From NCBI GenBank assembly GCA_015680685.1, contig MNCI01011334.1:3563-53137 (forward strand): a stretch of DNA of 49,575 bases, given 5' to 3'. Below the pieces are notes generated by a model. That model saw nothing but the letters and a program-made list of their open reading frames with translations, was not told where the DNA came from and searched no databases. Below, in pieces: positions 33,095-44,451 of this stretch. Each line of letters begins with the position of its first letter. The first letter of the stretch is position 1. The position numbers and the translations under genes are program-made. This DNA is from Gnetum montanum (taxonomy: Eukaryota > Streptophyta > Gnetopsida > Gnetales > Gnetaceae).

Positions 33095-33423
33095 AAGATG
33101 TTTCTGTGATGGAATAGACATCTATCTTCTAATGAAGGTGATTATCTAGATAAGCAAAACATTCAAGATACTTTTTTTAATGTTTGAAACCATTGAACAT
33201 CTTCAAACAAGTCTTCATTGATCCTAAGACCCCCTAAACTCATCAAAATAAATGCAAAACACTCCCAAACATTCCAAAACACCCTAGAAGCATCACAAGT
33301 AAAACCAATTAAAGAAACACACCTAAACAACATACACATAACACGTTGATAATTAAATGGATTGGGTGATGGCCTCATCATCTCTTCCACTCTTAAAAAT
33401 ATCATGCTTAATGATCTTTCACA
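33095..33423 (-). repeat. E3 3' LTR, truncated at the E2 boundary
   Basis: Matches the U3-side part of 36007-36869. Its left end coincides to the base with the right terminus of E2 (33094/33095), so E2 probably inserted here and the remaining LTR part was displaced or lost. Confidence 0.65.
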
Positions 33424-34140
33424 AGATAGAAGGCACCATTCTCCCATGACTCAAGGCTAATATGCTTAGCATACTAATCACAACACAATGCATAAAAAGC
33501 ATCATGAGAATGAATATTATTTGAGATTTTGGTTTTGAGCTTCTCTTGCTCATAGAGGCTTGTTCTCATGCCCCAGCATGCTTCATTCATCTAAGCATCT
33601 CCTTGGAATGCTTCCCTTACATCCCCATTATGATTCAAACCTACAAAAAATGAAGAGTAAGAAAAAGAAAAAGGATTAGGCTTCCTTAACCCAACATCCT
33701 TTCTTTTCTTCTTTTTCCTCTTCTTTACCTTCTTCTTCTTGGTGTTTGAAAAATTCTTCCTCCTTCTTCCTCTACAATTAGCATCATAATGTATATTTTC
33801 TTCATGCTACTTATCCATTTCATAGCCAAGATAATCAAATTCATTGATACATTTAATAAATCCATGATTACTATAACCAATAGTAAGCATCTTCAAATTC
33901 TAGAAAATTTTATCACTATCAATTTCTTCACAAACATCAATAATGACCTTCTCACAATGACTATCCCAATCGCCATCATTATCAAACACATTACCATTAT
34001 TAGTATTCCTCTCACTAATAATGGTATCAAAAGTTATAACATGACTTTCACTCTCATCATAATCACCATAATGATCATGATGCTCATCATTATCATTAAA
34101 TAAATTTCTACCAATTGTAAGTCAAAAACTATCATCCATC
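33424..34140 (-). other. E3 3' internal part: Lys-rich and Asp/Glu/His-rich low-complexity coding remnant
   Basis: Minus-strand reading gives an acidic stretch with DNDEHHDHYGDYDESESH (about 34106-34050), then 'YSNHGFIKCINEFDYLGYEM' (about 33880-33820) and a Lys-rich run (about 33770-33690). It appears to be the C-terminal tail of the E3 protein. The plus-strand frame 33789-34103 is antisense. Confidence 0.45.
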
Positions 34141-35640
34141 ATACTAGCTTCAACATGATAGATATTACTATCACCAATAAAATAAATCTTACACATACCT
34201 CTTCATGATTTCTCCCATTCAACCTTGGTTTAACATGATCTTTAACATGTGTTTGTTGAATCTCATAAAAAATTAAAGGTTCAAGATCTTCAATAGAAGT
34301 TCCCAATTCCAATGGTTTATCCTCTTTAAAGGAATCATCAATAAGCTCTTCATCCCATTTTGAAGCTACCAGCTCAAAAGATAAACTCTTATTCAAGGAT
34401 TTAATATAAGATTCATCAAAAACCTCATCAAAGCAATCATTCTTCTATGTACCTTGCCAAGATAACTCACCAATTTCACATGAGATAATCTTAACATGCC
34501 TTATAATTTTATTTCCCTTGTCATAAGGTATAGAAAAATTGCAAAAAGAATGAGTATCATACGTTTTAGTGCTACCTTTGATCTGTCTTGAAGAATTTCT
34601 TTAATATTTTTCACTCATTTAACATTGATCCTTCACCTCCCACAACTATTGAGTTAGGAACTCTCCTTACTTAGCAACATACACCATCTTGGGCTTTGAA
34701 GATATCTTAGTCTCTTTGATAAAGTTCTTGGTTCTCTTTCTTGAAATCTTTGAGTATTGAGCACTTATTTGCTCAATAAGTGATAATTGAAGACTTATTT
34801 TCTTATTGATCTCTACTTCATTAGATCTTTTATCTTTTTCCTTTCCTTTATTAACATTCATTTTCTATAAAAGTGTATGAGTTAATTACAGTCACATTAA
34901 TAGGATGGCCTTAAGTATCACACTCTTATCACCTTGTCTTAGGTATTTCAATTTTTGGATGGCCTCTTTTCTATGACGACTCTTTAAAATGTTTTACTTG
35001 AACATTAATTACATTAATGACCAATTCTTAATAGGATCACCATTATTCTTCTTGTATAAATGGCTTTCCCTCTCTTACCATGTAAGTGTCATGGCCTCCA
35101 ATTTGGTTTCAACATATGATACCTTTTGATGATTTTTTAAAAATTCAAGTTTAAAGTATTTTTTAATCATTTTCAGCCAACAAAGGAGAGATTCAATTTC
35201 TTCCAGTTCATTAAAGGAATTGACTTCAACTTGAGGCATCCTTGAAGCATGTTTGAAATCTTTTTCAAGAGTGACTTCAATTCCTTCATCTTAATTTTTT
35301 TGAGGCCTATAAGAAAGTTCATTTTTCTCTTTCCTAGAAAAAATGAAACCTTGAGACTTATTCTCAACACTATGATCATGAAGAAAGGAATCATCTTGAT
35401 CTTCATTTCTCTAAGAGCTTTATTTCCAAAAGGAAGATCATCTTTAAGGGATGGCATAGAGGAATATCTTGAAGAATATCTTGGTGAAGAAGCATTTGAG
35501 TTTTTTCCCCATCTAGATGCTTTTGGTGAAGTAGCATATCCCTTTTTGTCTTCAATATTTTCAAGTTCTCAACAATAATCTTGAGAGCATTTCTCATGTC
35601 ATCCATGTCTCTTGACAAAGTTTGAACTATTGTCTTCTTT
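34141..35640 (-). pseudogene. E3 gag relic
   Basis: Gag-type protein starting near 35618 with 'MSRDMDDMRNALKIIVENLK'. A Ser/Arg/Tyr-rich segment follows ('SNASSPRYSSRYSSMPS', about 35500-35450), as is usual before the capsid core. The core has 'SLLCWLKMIKKYFKLEF' (about 35190-35140) and 'KVSYVETKLEAMTLTW' (about 35126-35078), matching the DWL..IE.YF...KV.YV..KL.G.A..WW pattern. Beyond 35000 the frame is badly broken, with Lys/Glu-rich helical pieces (34861-34667; 34396-34139). No zinc knuckle, protease or RT was seen. Confidence 0.65.
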
Positions 35641-36006
35641 TGAGATATGATGAAAATATATCTAAAAAGAAATTTTCACAAAATACTACAAGAAAAGATA
35701 CAATTTTTGAGATTTTTTAAAGAATGAAATAAGAAATATTTAAATATTAAGATAAATGAGTGTAATATCTTCAAATCCTAGCTATTGCAAGATAATAGGT
35801 GTCCAATTCTACAATTATTGTTAAAGTTTTTAAAGATATGATAACTTAGGAGTTAAAAAGAAAATTTTCAAATCCTAAAATGATTGGAACTAGCAATAGA
35901 GAATTCACCCTAAGCTTGAGAATTTTGAGTGATTCTTTACTATCGAGATGATAATTATCCACTTTAATGCAATTGTCTTCAAGTCCAAGCTATTTTGATA
36001 TCAACA

Positions 36007-36869
36007 TGATGAGGAGCTCTAATCAATTCCATAATCCAAGCTCTCTCAATTACAAGATATATATATATATATATTAAATAAGAAAAGAAAAGTAAAATTT
36101 TATTTTCCTCAAATGGAGAAATTATAGCATAAAGGAAGTACACAGTTCCAAGGATAGATAAGAGATTCAATACAATTCTTACACCACTTTCAAAAAATAA
36201 ATCACACTTGAACAATGATGATGGCCAAGACAATTGACCAAGATTCTTTCTCTCTCAACTCTTTACTCAATTCCAAGGCTCTTGCCAAAATGAATGCTCA
36301 AGAGGTTTATTTGTTTTTCCCCCTCCCCATCTCTTCATCATTCATGCTTTAAAATTCATAACTTTGAGTCATTAAAATCCATATCATAACATCTCATGGC
36401 TAGGAAACATGACTTTGGAATGTGAGTGATGTCTCATTTGAGTATACATATTTCATGGGAAAAACATCTAGAGGAGGTGAGAGATGTCTAATAGTGGGTA
36501 GAGACATCTATGGAAAATCATAAATGTCTTTTAATAGATTTCTTTGGAGTGGTGAAGACATTTTCCTATTGGGATAGACATCTATTTCCCAGTGGAGATG
36601 TCTATCTAGATGGGCCAAAAACAAAAAATGTTTTTATGTTTTTTTTTTTTGAGGTTTCAAACCTTCATACACCTTCAAAAAGGTCTCCATTTATCCTATA
36701 ACCATTTGAGCTCATCAAAATAGGTTCAAAATATTCCCAAACATGCTAAAATACCATGGAATCATCACAAACAGAATCAATGCAAGAAACACATACAATA
36801 CATTAAGAATTACAAATGGGCTAGGTGATGTCCTCATAAACCTCAATAATAAGCATGATGTTGTCTACA
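36007..36869 (-). repeat. E3 5' LTR
   Basis: 863 bp, limited on the left by the primer site and on the right by minus-strand TGTAGACAAC. It contains repeated AGACATCT/AGATGTCT words (36484-36612) and a (TA)n run at 36057-36074, close to the end nearest gag. Confidence 0.55.
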
Positions 36870-39028
36870 TAGAGAGAATATTACCCTATGTTAATGAATT
36901 ATTAAAATACTAATTATATATATAGTAATACCACATCATCCATTTTTTTCATTTCTAGTAATAAGATGTTCTTATCATGGACATAATGTAAATCTCATTA
37001 GTTAAACTTAAAATTAACTTGATATCTTTGTGCCTTGAAGAAAAGGGAAACAACCAAGAGGGTGGGAAAAGGATGTGATATCAAAGAAATTTATTAATTT
37101 TTTAAACTTATTCTATGATTTCCAGTTCTCCATGTAGTCATATCATTGCTTAAATATTTATTCAAATGGAATGATGTTCTTAAAAATAATAGTTTTTACC
37201 TTACTATGACACTAGAAAGATATGTTACCCATGCCTAAAGGTAGTTCCTTGGTAAAGTCAACATAGTAATTAAATTTTTCACATAACAAAAATTCTTAGG
37301 GTATCACTATAAATACATGTTACCCATGCCTAAAGGTTGACTACTTCCAATAATTTAATGATCTCTTAAACTACCTTTTATCATGTAACTAGAAAGACAT
37401 GTTATCTAGCCTAAAGGTACATTAATGATGGGATTAGTATTTGCTATGAGGCTAGAAATACATATTACTCATGCCTAAGTATTCCCATCTTACCAATGAT
37501 CAAGATGTCCAAAAATTAAAAACATTGTAATTAATTAATTATACATTCAGCTTCTAAAGTTTTTCATGTAAGTAATGATATTACCATATGGCTGTGATTA
37601 TTCTTATGGTTGATAGCCTAGGGTGATGCAATGTGATATCATTGGTAAGTCTTATGAACCCTATTTGAAACCAAGATGGAAAGGTATAATAGTAACTTTA
37701 ATCATATCTCATACACAAGATTCATTATTACAATTGTAAGATATTTCATGTCATGCTTTCTCTAATCCATTCTTTTATCATTCCACCTCATTGGTGTATA
37801 TAATTATAATTTGATGATATTGTATAACATAGTGTTATATTCTTACTAGATTAATTCTAACAAATATGTATTAGACAATAGGCATGATTTACAATCAATT
37901 CCTTAAGTGTCTACAAACATTTGTAAAAGTGGTTATACAAGGACATTAATGATAAGAGCTTGATTTTGGGAGGACCCACTTGAATAACTCTTGAGTATCA
38001 TACTTGATAACCATTTTCACCTTATCTTTTTTAATTCTAGCTATTATATTTCCTTTAATATCATTCATTAATCCTTCAATAATACATATGCTTAACCTTT
38101 TCTACCATAATTTATCATTGGTCATATATACTCTACCTTGCCTAAGAACATTGTCTATCATCATTTTTCATATTCCACAAGTAAGTTAGCCAATTTCAAG
38201 AATAATTCTTTGGCTAAAATCCATTTAGACAACCTTAAGACATTATAGACATTCAATTTTGCTTATATTTTTCCCAAAATAAAGTAAAAATTTGGAATTT
38301 TTCTCAAGTGATACCATAGATATGATATCACATCTACAATACCATAGATATGACATCATCCCCATAAAAGTCTATATATACATGTCAACCATTCATAAAT
38401 TTTTTTATTTCCTGCTAAAACACAAGAGGAGTTCATATTGTTTTTCTATCAGAGTAGATTGTAGGATCCACATCACTCATGTTCTACACTTGATTCCAAT
38501 CATTCTTGACTCTTTAAGCTCTTGGAGCAAGCTTCTTTATTTGGGGGGAATGTTGTGTAATTTTGGAAATTTCTATAAAGGCTTTGATTTTTTAATTACA
38601 AAGATAATAATTTTTTTGATTTCATGAATATTTAAGATTTTCAATCTAAATAATATCATTGAATTCAAAAATTTTATCTTTTAGAGACATTCTACAATTG
38701 TGAATAAGTCTTAATTAATAAGTTAGGAAAAAATGTTTGGAGTAGTAATTTCCAAACATTCTTTAATGTTGAAAATTTTCAAATTGGGGCATTTCATAAT
38801 TAGAAAAATTTCAAATGTTGCAATAATAATTAAAAATAAAATCAATCATCATTAATATTTTTTATGAAAACCCAAACTTTGAAGAATGTTTACGAATAAG
38901 TAGGAATTTTTTAAAAAAATTTAGACTAATCATAACCCTAACAATGATTATAGATTCATCCAAAGAGAGTTACTGAAGCTAGAGAATCATCACAACTATG
39001 TGAAAAATGGCCTATAGGAAGAGAGAAA
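36870..39028. other. Unassigned AT-rich region with a four-copy motif
   Basis: No gene recognised. Open frames at 38004-38189 and 38292-38627 show no domain. Within it, 37205-37482 holds a repeated motif (separate entry), and around 38305-38355 CATAGATATGA-type words are duplicated. Confidence 0.4.
37205..37482. repeat. Four copies of a ~33-bp motif (CTAGAAAGACATGTTACCCATGCCTAAAGGT)
   Basis: Copies begin near 37211, 37306, 37388 and 37452 and share ACTAGAAAGA, ACATGTTACC and ATGCCTAAAGG words; spacers shrink from 95 to 62 bases and are unrelated. The core is kept better than the spacers, unlike an ordinary tandem repeat. (The name in the call is a consensus of short words, not one stretch.). 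Confidence 0.6.
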
Positions 39029-40172
39029 TGAATACCTTTTGATATGTCAAAAACTTAGAAAATGGAGAATGTGAAAAATGTGTTTATGGCCTTGCAAGAC
39101 TAGGAAAGAACAAGACAAGGACTCTATGAGATTGAGACAAGAGTTTAGATGAAAAAATCATGATCAAAACAAGAGCTTCATGGTGCCTAGACAAGGAGTA
39201 AGATGAGACCAAGATAAGAGCTAAGTTGCCAATTTAAAAAGACAAAAGTCTTAACCAAGATGAAAGATGTCGAAGATGCATGAATTCAAATAAGATATTC
39301 TAGTATCTACCTAGACATCCCAAAAGATTAGCAAATATTTGAGAGGTAAAAGCTCATTCTTAGGCTAGACATCCCACAAAAATAGCAAATGTCTCAATTA
39401 TTATTGAGACATCCCAGCTGGAACATCCCAAATGAGACATCTCAATTTCTAGAGGGACATTCCTCATACAAGTAGTTGATTTTTATTAAGATTTTTTAAC
39501 CTTGAATGAGATGTCTCAACTAGTCATTTTCAAGATCTTTCATGAATTTTAAGGATTACTTGAGAAGGGAAAAGGCTATAAAATAGAAGGGATCTTTGTG
39601 AAAATCATAAGTACGATTCATTAGAATATTCAATAATTGTATAAATCAAGTGAAATTATTTATTTCTCATTTCTCCATCATTTTTGAATTGTTTTATATG
39701 AGCCTACATGGAAGAAATTTGTAAAATCTAGTTACATTCTCTCCTTGATTATTTTTCTCTTTGTAGTCCTATGGGATGGATGTGCTTCTTGTGAGAAGAC
39801 ATTTTGTAAGCTTGTTGGGATCTTTCAAGGTTGAGTGTGTTTTCAACGAGAAGACTATTTGTGCAAAGATCACATCATTGTAAAGATGATTGGATCCTTG
39901 AAATCACATTTTGAGCTTCTTGGAAGATTGCACAGTTGAGTGTGTTTCCTACAAGAAAAAAACTCCATGCAAAGCTCAATCTTTATAAAGGTTGTGGTGC
40001 ACTCTAAATCATATTTTTGAAGGAACAATGTCTAGAGGTATGTAAGGATTCTAACCTCTAAGTGTGAATGTACCCAAAATGGGGAACCATGTAAATTTAT
40101 GTGTAGTTTTGATTATCTTGGTTATTCAAATTAGGCAACTTATTCAACCCTCTTCTACGTTCTTGGTCCTTA
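39029..40172 (+). repeat. E4 5' LTR
   Basis: 1144 bp. The U3 region has a cluster of TGTCTC/GAGACA words (39390-39395, 39406-39411, 39434-39439, 39512-39517). A strong TATA box, GGCTATAAAATAGAAGGG, lies at 39574-39591. The R-U5 part has three imperfect TTGAGTGTGTTTTC..GAGAAGAC..GCAAAG repeats between about 39785 and 39980. Confidence 0.85.
39577..39585 (+). promoter_or_regulatory. TATA box of E4 5' LTR
   Basis: TATAAAATA in the context GGC..GAAGGG. The 3' LTR keeps TATAAAATA at 44986-44994, so selection or recent common origin is likely. Confidence 0.7.
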
Positions 40173-40174
40173 AG

Positions 40175-40186
40175 TGGTATTGGAGC
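40175..40186 (+). promoter_or_regulatory. E4 primer-binding site
   Basis: TGGTATTGGAGC, two bases after the LTR; ten of twelve bases match the usual TGGTATCAGAGC complement of initiator-Met tRNA. Confidence 0.75.
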
Positions 40187-40225
40187 TTGGTACTCTTAAC
40201 TTTGGAGCTTAACAAGAGTAAATAA

Positions 40226-41800
40226 TGAAAGGGATATCATACACAAAGCCACCAATATTTAATGGGATTAACTTCATGTATTAGCAAGCTATAACATAAG
40301 GATTCTTCAAATCCATGGAGTTTGAGTCTGGGAATTCATTTTAGAGGGATACACACCACCCATCAACAACACCACAAGATTTATAAAGCCAACAAGAAAA
40401 TAGACATATCTTGACAAAGATAAGTTCATGTTTGATTCAAAAGCAAAAATTGTCTTTATTGTGCCTCAAGTAAATCTGAATTTAGTAGAGTAGTTGGATG
40501 TAAAACTAAGAAAGAAATTTGGAAAACTCTAGAAGATACCTATGAAGATACATCCATTTTTAAATAATCTAAGCTTCTAGTGTTACAAAGTGAATATGAT
40601 AAACTTTAGATGAAAGAAGGAGAGAAAATCAAAGATTTTTTTCTAGAGATAATGATTTAGCTATAGCCATCTAGGCAATGGGAATAGATTTACCTGAAAG
40701 TGATGTCATTACTAAAATGATTAGAAATTTGCAGCCTAAGTTTAGAAAAAATGTTATAAATATGAAAGAGATTAGGGATTTCTCAATCCTAAAATTTGAA
40801 GACCTTTAAGATACACTCATTACTTATGATATGAATCTCATTAGTGAAGGTGCAATCAAAGAAAAGCCTATTATTCTCAAAATTTCATCAAAGGAGAAGA
40901 GTCACTTGAACTTGAAGTGAATACTAAAGATGAATTGGGTCTCTTATCTAGGAAAATTCAAAGATTACTTACATTAAAAGGAAAGAACTTTAACCAATTC
41001 AGCATCAAGGGTAAGAAAATAGGTAAGAATGTTACAAGTTCAAATCTTGATGCATCCTCTATAGAATGCTAGATTTATATTGGTAGAGGTCATGTAGCCT
41101 TTGAATGTTAAAGTGTTGATAGGCTTCAAAATAAGGACCAATTCAAATATAAAATGAAGAAGAAAAATATTTACACTAGCTAGGATGATGAACAAAGTGA
41201 AGAATAAATGGATGACACCTCCACAAGGTCACATCTTATCTATATGTTCCTTATTAATGAAGACCCAACATTAGATATTGATGAACTTGAAGGAACTATT
41301 GAAGAGAGGTATGAATTATCATGCAATGAAATTATATCCTTTCAAAGTCTATGTATAAGAGTGATAAACATTTGGAATTGTTTCAACAAAATAAAAAATG
41401 CTTGAATCTCACACATGAAAACTTAGACCTAAGGGCTTAGAATCATAAACTAACATCTTCTAATGAGAAAATTATCAAAGAACTTGTATATAGCTCATAA
41501 ATAAAAGACTTAAAAAAGGAAAAAAAACTTATGAATTGTATTAGGTCAAGTAAGAGATCCACATGGCAAGAGTGGATTTGGATTCCACCAAAAAAATGAG
41601 GCATCTTCAAGTACATCATCTAAATGGGATTATACTCTCAAGTATGACCATATCACCTAAATTAGAAAAATGAATTGTTATTATTATGAAAGGTATGGGA
41701 ATAAACATTAAAATTATTTTCTAAGGATAAAACATTATAATATGACTCCTTGGTCATATAACATGACCTCTTAGTCTTACCTAAAGATGCCTAGAAAGAA
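40226..41800 (+). pseudogene. E4 copia gag relic
   Basis: Starts with ATG at 40226 and 'MKGISYTKPPIFNGINFMY' (the P.F.G.NF..W start of copia gag, with a stop at the Trp). The UBN2/gag core follows in pieces: 'KIWKTLEDTYEDTS'-like sequence near 40510-40555, 'SEYDKL' then 'MKEGEKIKDFF' (about 40585-40640), 'MGIDLPESDVITKMIRNLQP' (40678-40737) and 'LITYDMNL' (about 40815). A CCHC knuckle at 41069-41110 reads C, stop, IYIGRGHVAFEC, with the second Cys changed to Tyr. 41208-41405 is an acidic open stretch (NEDPTLDIDELEGTIEERYE), then come Lys-rich coiled pieces. A second, damaged knuckle-like sequence (CYYYERYGNKH) lies near 41672-41710. Frameshifts and stops exclude function. Confidence 0.75.
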
Positions 41801-42089
41801 TATTTTGTAGGTCAAAAAGGTGTGGATAGTCAAAGAATAAGCAAAATACCCATGCTCTACAACCAACCACAAGGAACCTCACAAGGAATAATCATATACT
41901 ATGGATACATGAGATTTGTACTAATTACAAAGGAGGAACTCTGAAGAGAGAACCTCATTATAAATCAACTTAAATGAAGTATAGGTAAGTATTTTCCGTG
42001 ACTTTCATTATGTCTTTGGCTTTTTCTTATAAGTAAATGTTTTCTTGGTAGTATTCCTTTGTATCCTCATTCATATGAGATTTGCATAC
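41801..42089 (+). other. E4 interior, degraded
   Basis: Short AT-rich stretch after gag where protease and integrase would be expected. None is recognisable. Confidence 0.4.
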
Positions 42090-42360
42090 CCTGAAAAGAG
42101 CTAGCTTTATGTTGAGACATCCCATTATTTTGTGAGATGTCCCACCTGAAACATCCCATCCAATTTTAGTATATTCCACTATGAGTAGGCTTGACTCAAG
42201 TGAGACATCTTTATGTTTCTTGGGACATCATAATCTATAGTAAAAACCCTCAAAGGAATTGGCTATATATAATCCATCATTCCTTTTTCTCATTTCATCC
42301 CACTCAAGCCTTAGACATCTTAGTGTAGTCAACTAGGGCCTGTTCCTTACTATAGTTTTA
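42090..42360 (+). promoter_or_regulatory. Internal LTR-like promoter block in E4
   Basis: Carries the E4 U3 words: GAGACATCCC (about 42115), GAGATGTCCC (about 42140), AACATCCCAT (about 42160) and GAGACATC (about 42211). A TATA-like GGCTATATATAATCC follows at about 42262-42276, then a pyrimidine-rich stretch and an ATG at 42381. I read it as the remains of a related U3 or a second promoter; the alignment to the LTRs is motif-level only. Confidence 0.45.
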
Positions 42361-42380
42361 GTTCATTTTTGCTTAAATCC

Positions 42381-44010
42381 ATGGAACACAAGATGGTTGA
42401 AACTTCAAGGGTGTCTTTTTGCAATGGAAAATTCATGAAAGGAGCTTCTATGAGCAAGATAAGTCCTTATTAGCCCCAATTTTAATCAGCATATGTTCAA
42501 CACTAGTTTGAGGTAACTCACTCAATCTCTGTTGTCTTTAAAGACATCTCAATATTTAACAATGTCATTAGAAGGATTTAATGGTATTTTTAAAGAAATT
42601 TATTGGGATTAGATTATCTTAATGACTTATTATATGCCTAAGATTCTGATTAGAGTGTTCTATAGTAATATTGCAATTACGAATGCTATTGTTGAGGCCT
42701 TTTACATCTATTGTTAGGTGTATGATGATTGAAACTTCATCTCAAGTAGTGAATGATTTACTTGGAATTTTAAGCTCTAAGGTGCATAGGATTGCTATAA
42801 GACTCTATGAATGATATTTTTACCAATGGAATGATTCTAGTTTCTCATGATGAATTTTGTGATGCTATATCTGGTAATTTTCTATCATTGAGAAGTGGAA
42901 ATGTGTATAGACATCAAATGTACTAGGATGCTTCCAATCTCTCAGTTATTATCATGTGTAAAATTATTATAAAAAGGGAAAAGCTACAATTATTTTTTTC
43001 TACTATGAGCCTTTGTTCTATATTATCATCTAATTGGATAGCCATTAGATTTGGAACACATTATTTGTAGGGCTATGTTGGGATTGTTTACCAAAGAGAG
43101 AGTTTATGGACACCCTCTACTCACTAGCCTACTTGTTTTTAAGGAAAATTTCCCCATTTCTTATATTCCTCTTCTCAAAGGGAAGAGGATTCTTGTAGAG
43201 TTTTTAAAGAAAATAAGGACAACAGTTGTTAATTTTGAGAATCTAGCTTGTTTACCTTAGAAGACATGAAGGAAGTAAGCAACCTCTCCACCTAGGACCT
43301 CTCCTTAGCTTAGGAGGTATAAGTTCATAAGTGTACAAGTGAACTCTACCATAAAAAAGATCCTAAAATCCTTTGGAAAAATATTCAATATGATTGGAAA
43401 AAATCTCTCTTACCTACATAAGAGAATGGATGTAGTAGGACATCCACCCCCTCTAGATGGTCAGTAGTGTAAGGAGATTACTACTCCTCATTAGACTGAT
43501 AGTGGTGAGGATATTCCAAATCCTACTAGACACTCTACAATAGTAGGGCCATCCTAAGGATATTATTTTGGTAATGCATTAAATTCTGAGGATCTTGCTA
43601 CACCATCAACTTATGTTGAGTGGGAGTTTTCCCCTTACACGAAGCAGCCTAGATTGAGTTCACATGTACATGAGGATGTTTCTTAATCTTTTGAGTAGTA
43701 GGAAATGAAGAGCATTTTTGATGCCATAGCTGATTGGAAGTAAGTAGCTCCCAAAACATAATAGTGGAAGGGTACCTCCTCATATTTCCATTAGGCTTCA
43801 TCTCATGTCCCATCATCATCACAGTTTCAGGTGAATCTTCATCCTTAAAGATCCTTTGTCATAGTATCTACTTTTGATGCTGATGAGTAGCATGTCTCCA
43901 ACTCCCATACCAATAGAGATGATGATGAGGAGGAGACATACTAGCCTATTCATGATTCTTTCAACTCTAATGAGGATGACGATGATACAGAGGTTAGTGG
44001 ATAACGACTT
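42381..44010 (+). pseudogene. Second E4 ORF relic, possibly plant 'transposon protein' domain
   Basis: From ATG 42381 ('MEHKMVETSRVSF') the coding signal continues with frameshifts. The clearest piece, 43051-43257, reads 'EHIICRAMLGLFTKERVYGH', then PLLTSLLVFKENFPIS and 'PLLKGKRILVEFLKKI'. The 'GHPLLTSLL' block resembles the FP.LIT.L core of the putative plant transposon protein domain seen in uncharacterised retroelement ORFs; this is from memory and weak. The second half keeps good codon sense ('STYVEWEFSPYTKQPRLSSH', 43612-43671; 'EMKSIFDAIADWK', 43702-43740) and ends in an Asp/Glu-rich tail (43915-44000). It is neither gag nor pol. It lies after an LTR-like promoter block, so it may have been a separately transcribed accessory gene, or part of a nested element. 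Confidence 0.45.
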
Positions 44011-44451
44011 TTTATGATCCCCTCCTTTAGTTGATATCTAAAAATGAAAGAGTTTCAATGGTATTTTTATGGATATGGATACTTTAATGGCTGAATGTTT
44101 TGGATCATATTAGAACATGTTATGTGTCCTTTTTATATGATATATCTTGGAGATAGATTACGATATGTTTAATGTATAAAAACTATATGTGAGATTATGG
44201 TTTATGCTTGCTTTCATTATGCATTATGGATCAATGAATAGATACGAAGTCTTTGGATCATTTTTTATGTTTCCATTTTCTTATGTTGTCCTATTGTGAT
44301 TATGGATAATGGACATGTTCCTATTAATTGCTTCATCTTGTTTCCCTTTCCTCTCTTACTACCATAGGATTATATACTTTAACCATATGATATCATGGCA
44401 TTATGCTAATCCATTTTCTTAAGTTTTGGACATCACTAAAAAGGGAAGGAT
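44011..44451 (+). other. E4 3' untranslated part and polypurine tract
   Basis: AT-rich, no frame. It ends in the purine tract AAAAAGGGAAGGA (44438-44450) directly before the 3' LTR. Confidence 0.6.

Larger units (their letters stand above)
33095..36869 (-). mobile_element. E3: gag-only Ty3/gypsy element
   Basis: Minus-strand element of about 3.8 kb. The 5' LTR is 36007-36869; the 3' LTR is cut to 33095-33423, corresponding to 36558-36869 (shared words GATAGACATCTAT, GGTTTCAAACC-like, ACTCATCAAAATA, CAAACAT, GAATCATCACAA, AAGAAACACA). On the minus strand both start TGT. A primer site (TTGATATCAAAATAGC, 36004-35989) follows the 5' LTR after 2 bases. Only gag and an acidic/basic tail are found inside; no pol. 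Confidence 0.65.

Noticed and set aside
33789-34103. Ile/Thr-rich 104-codon plus-strand frame
   Set aside because: Antisense of the acidic Asp/Glu/His tail of the E3 protein; low complexity.
38004-38627. Possible copia integrase or RT piece
   Set aside because: No ordered motif set in any frame; matches were single words only.
43051-43260. Third copy of family X
   Set aside because: Only one loosely similar block (PLLTSLL versus LIRKLC); the other family X blocks are absent.
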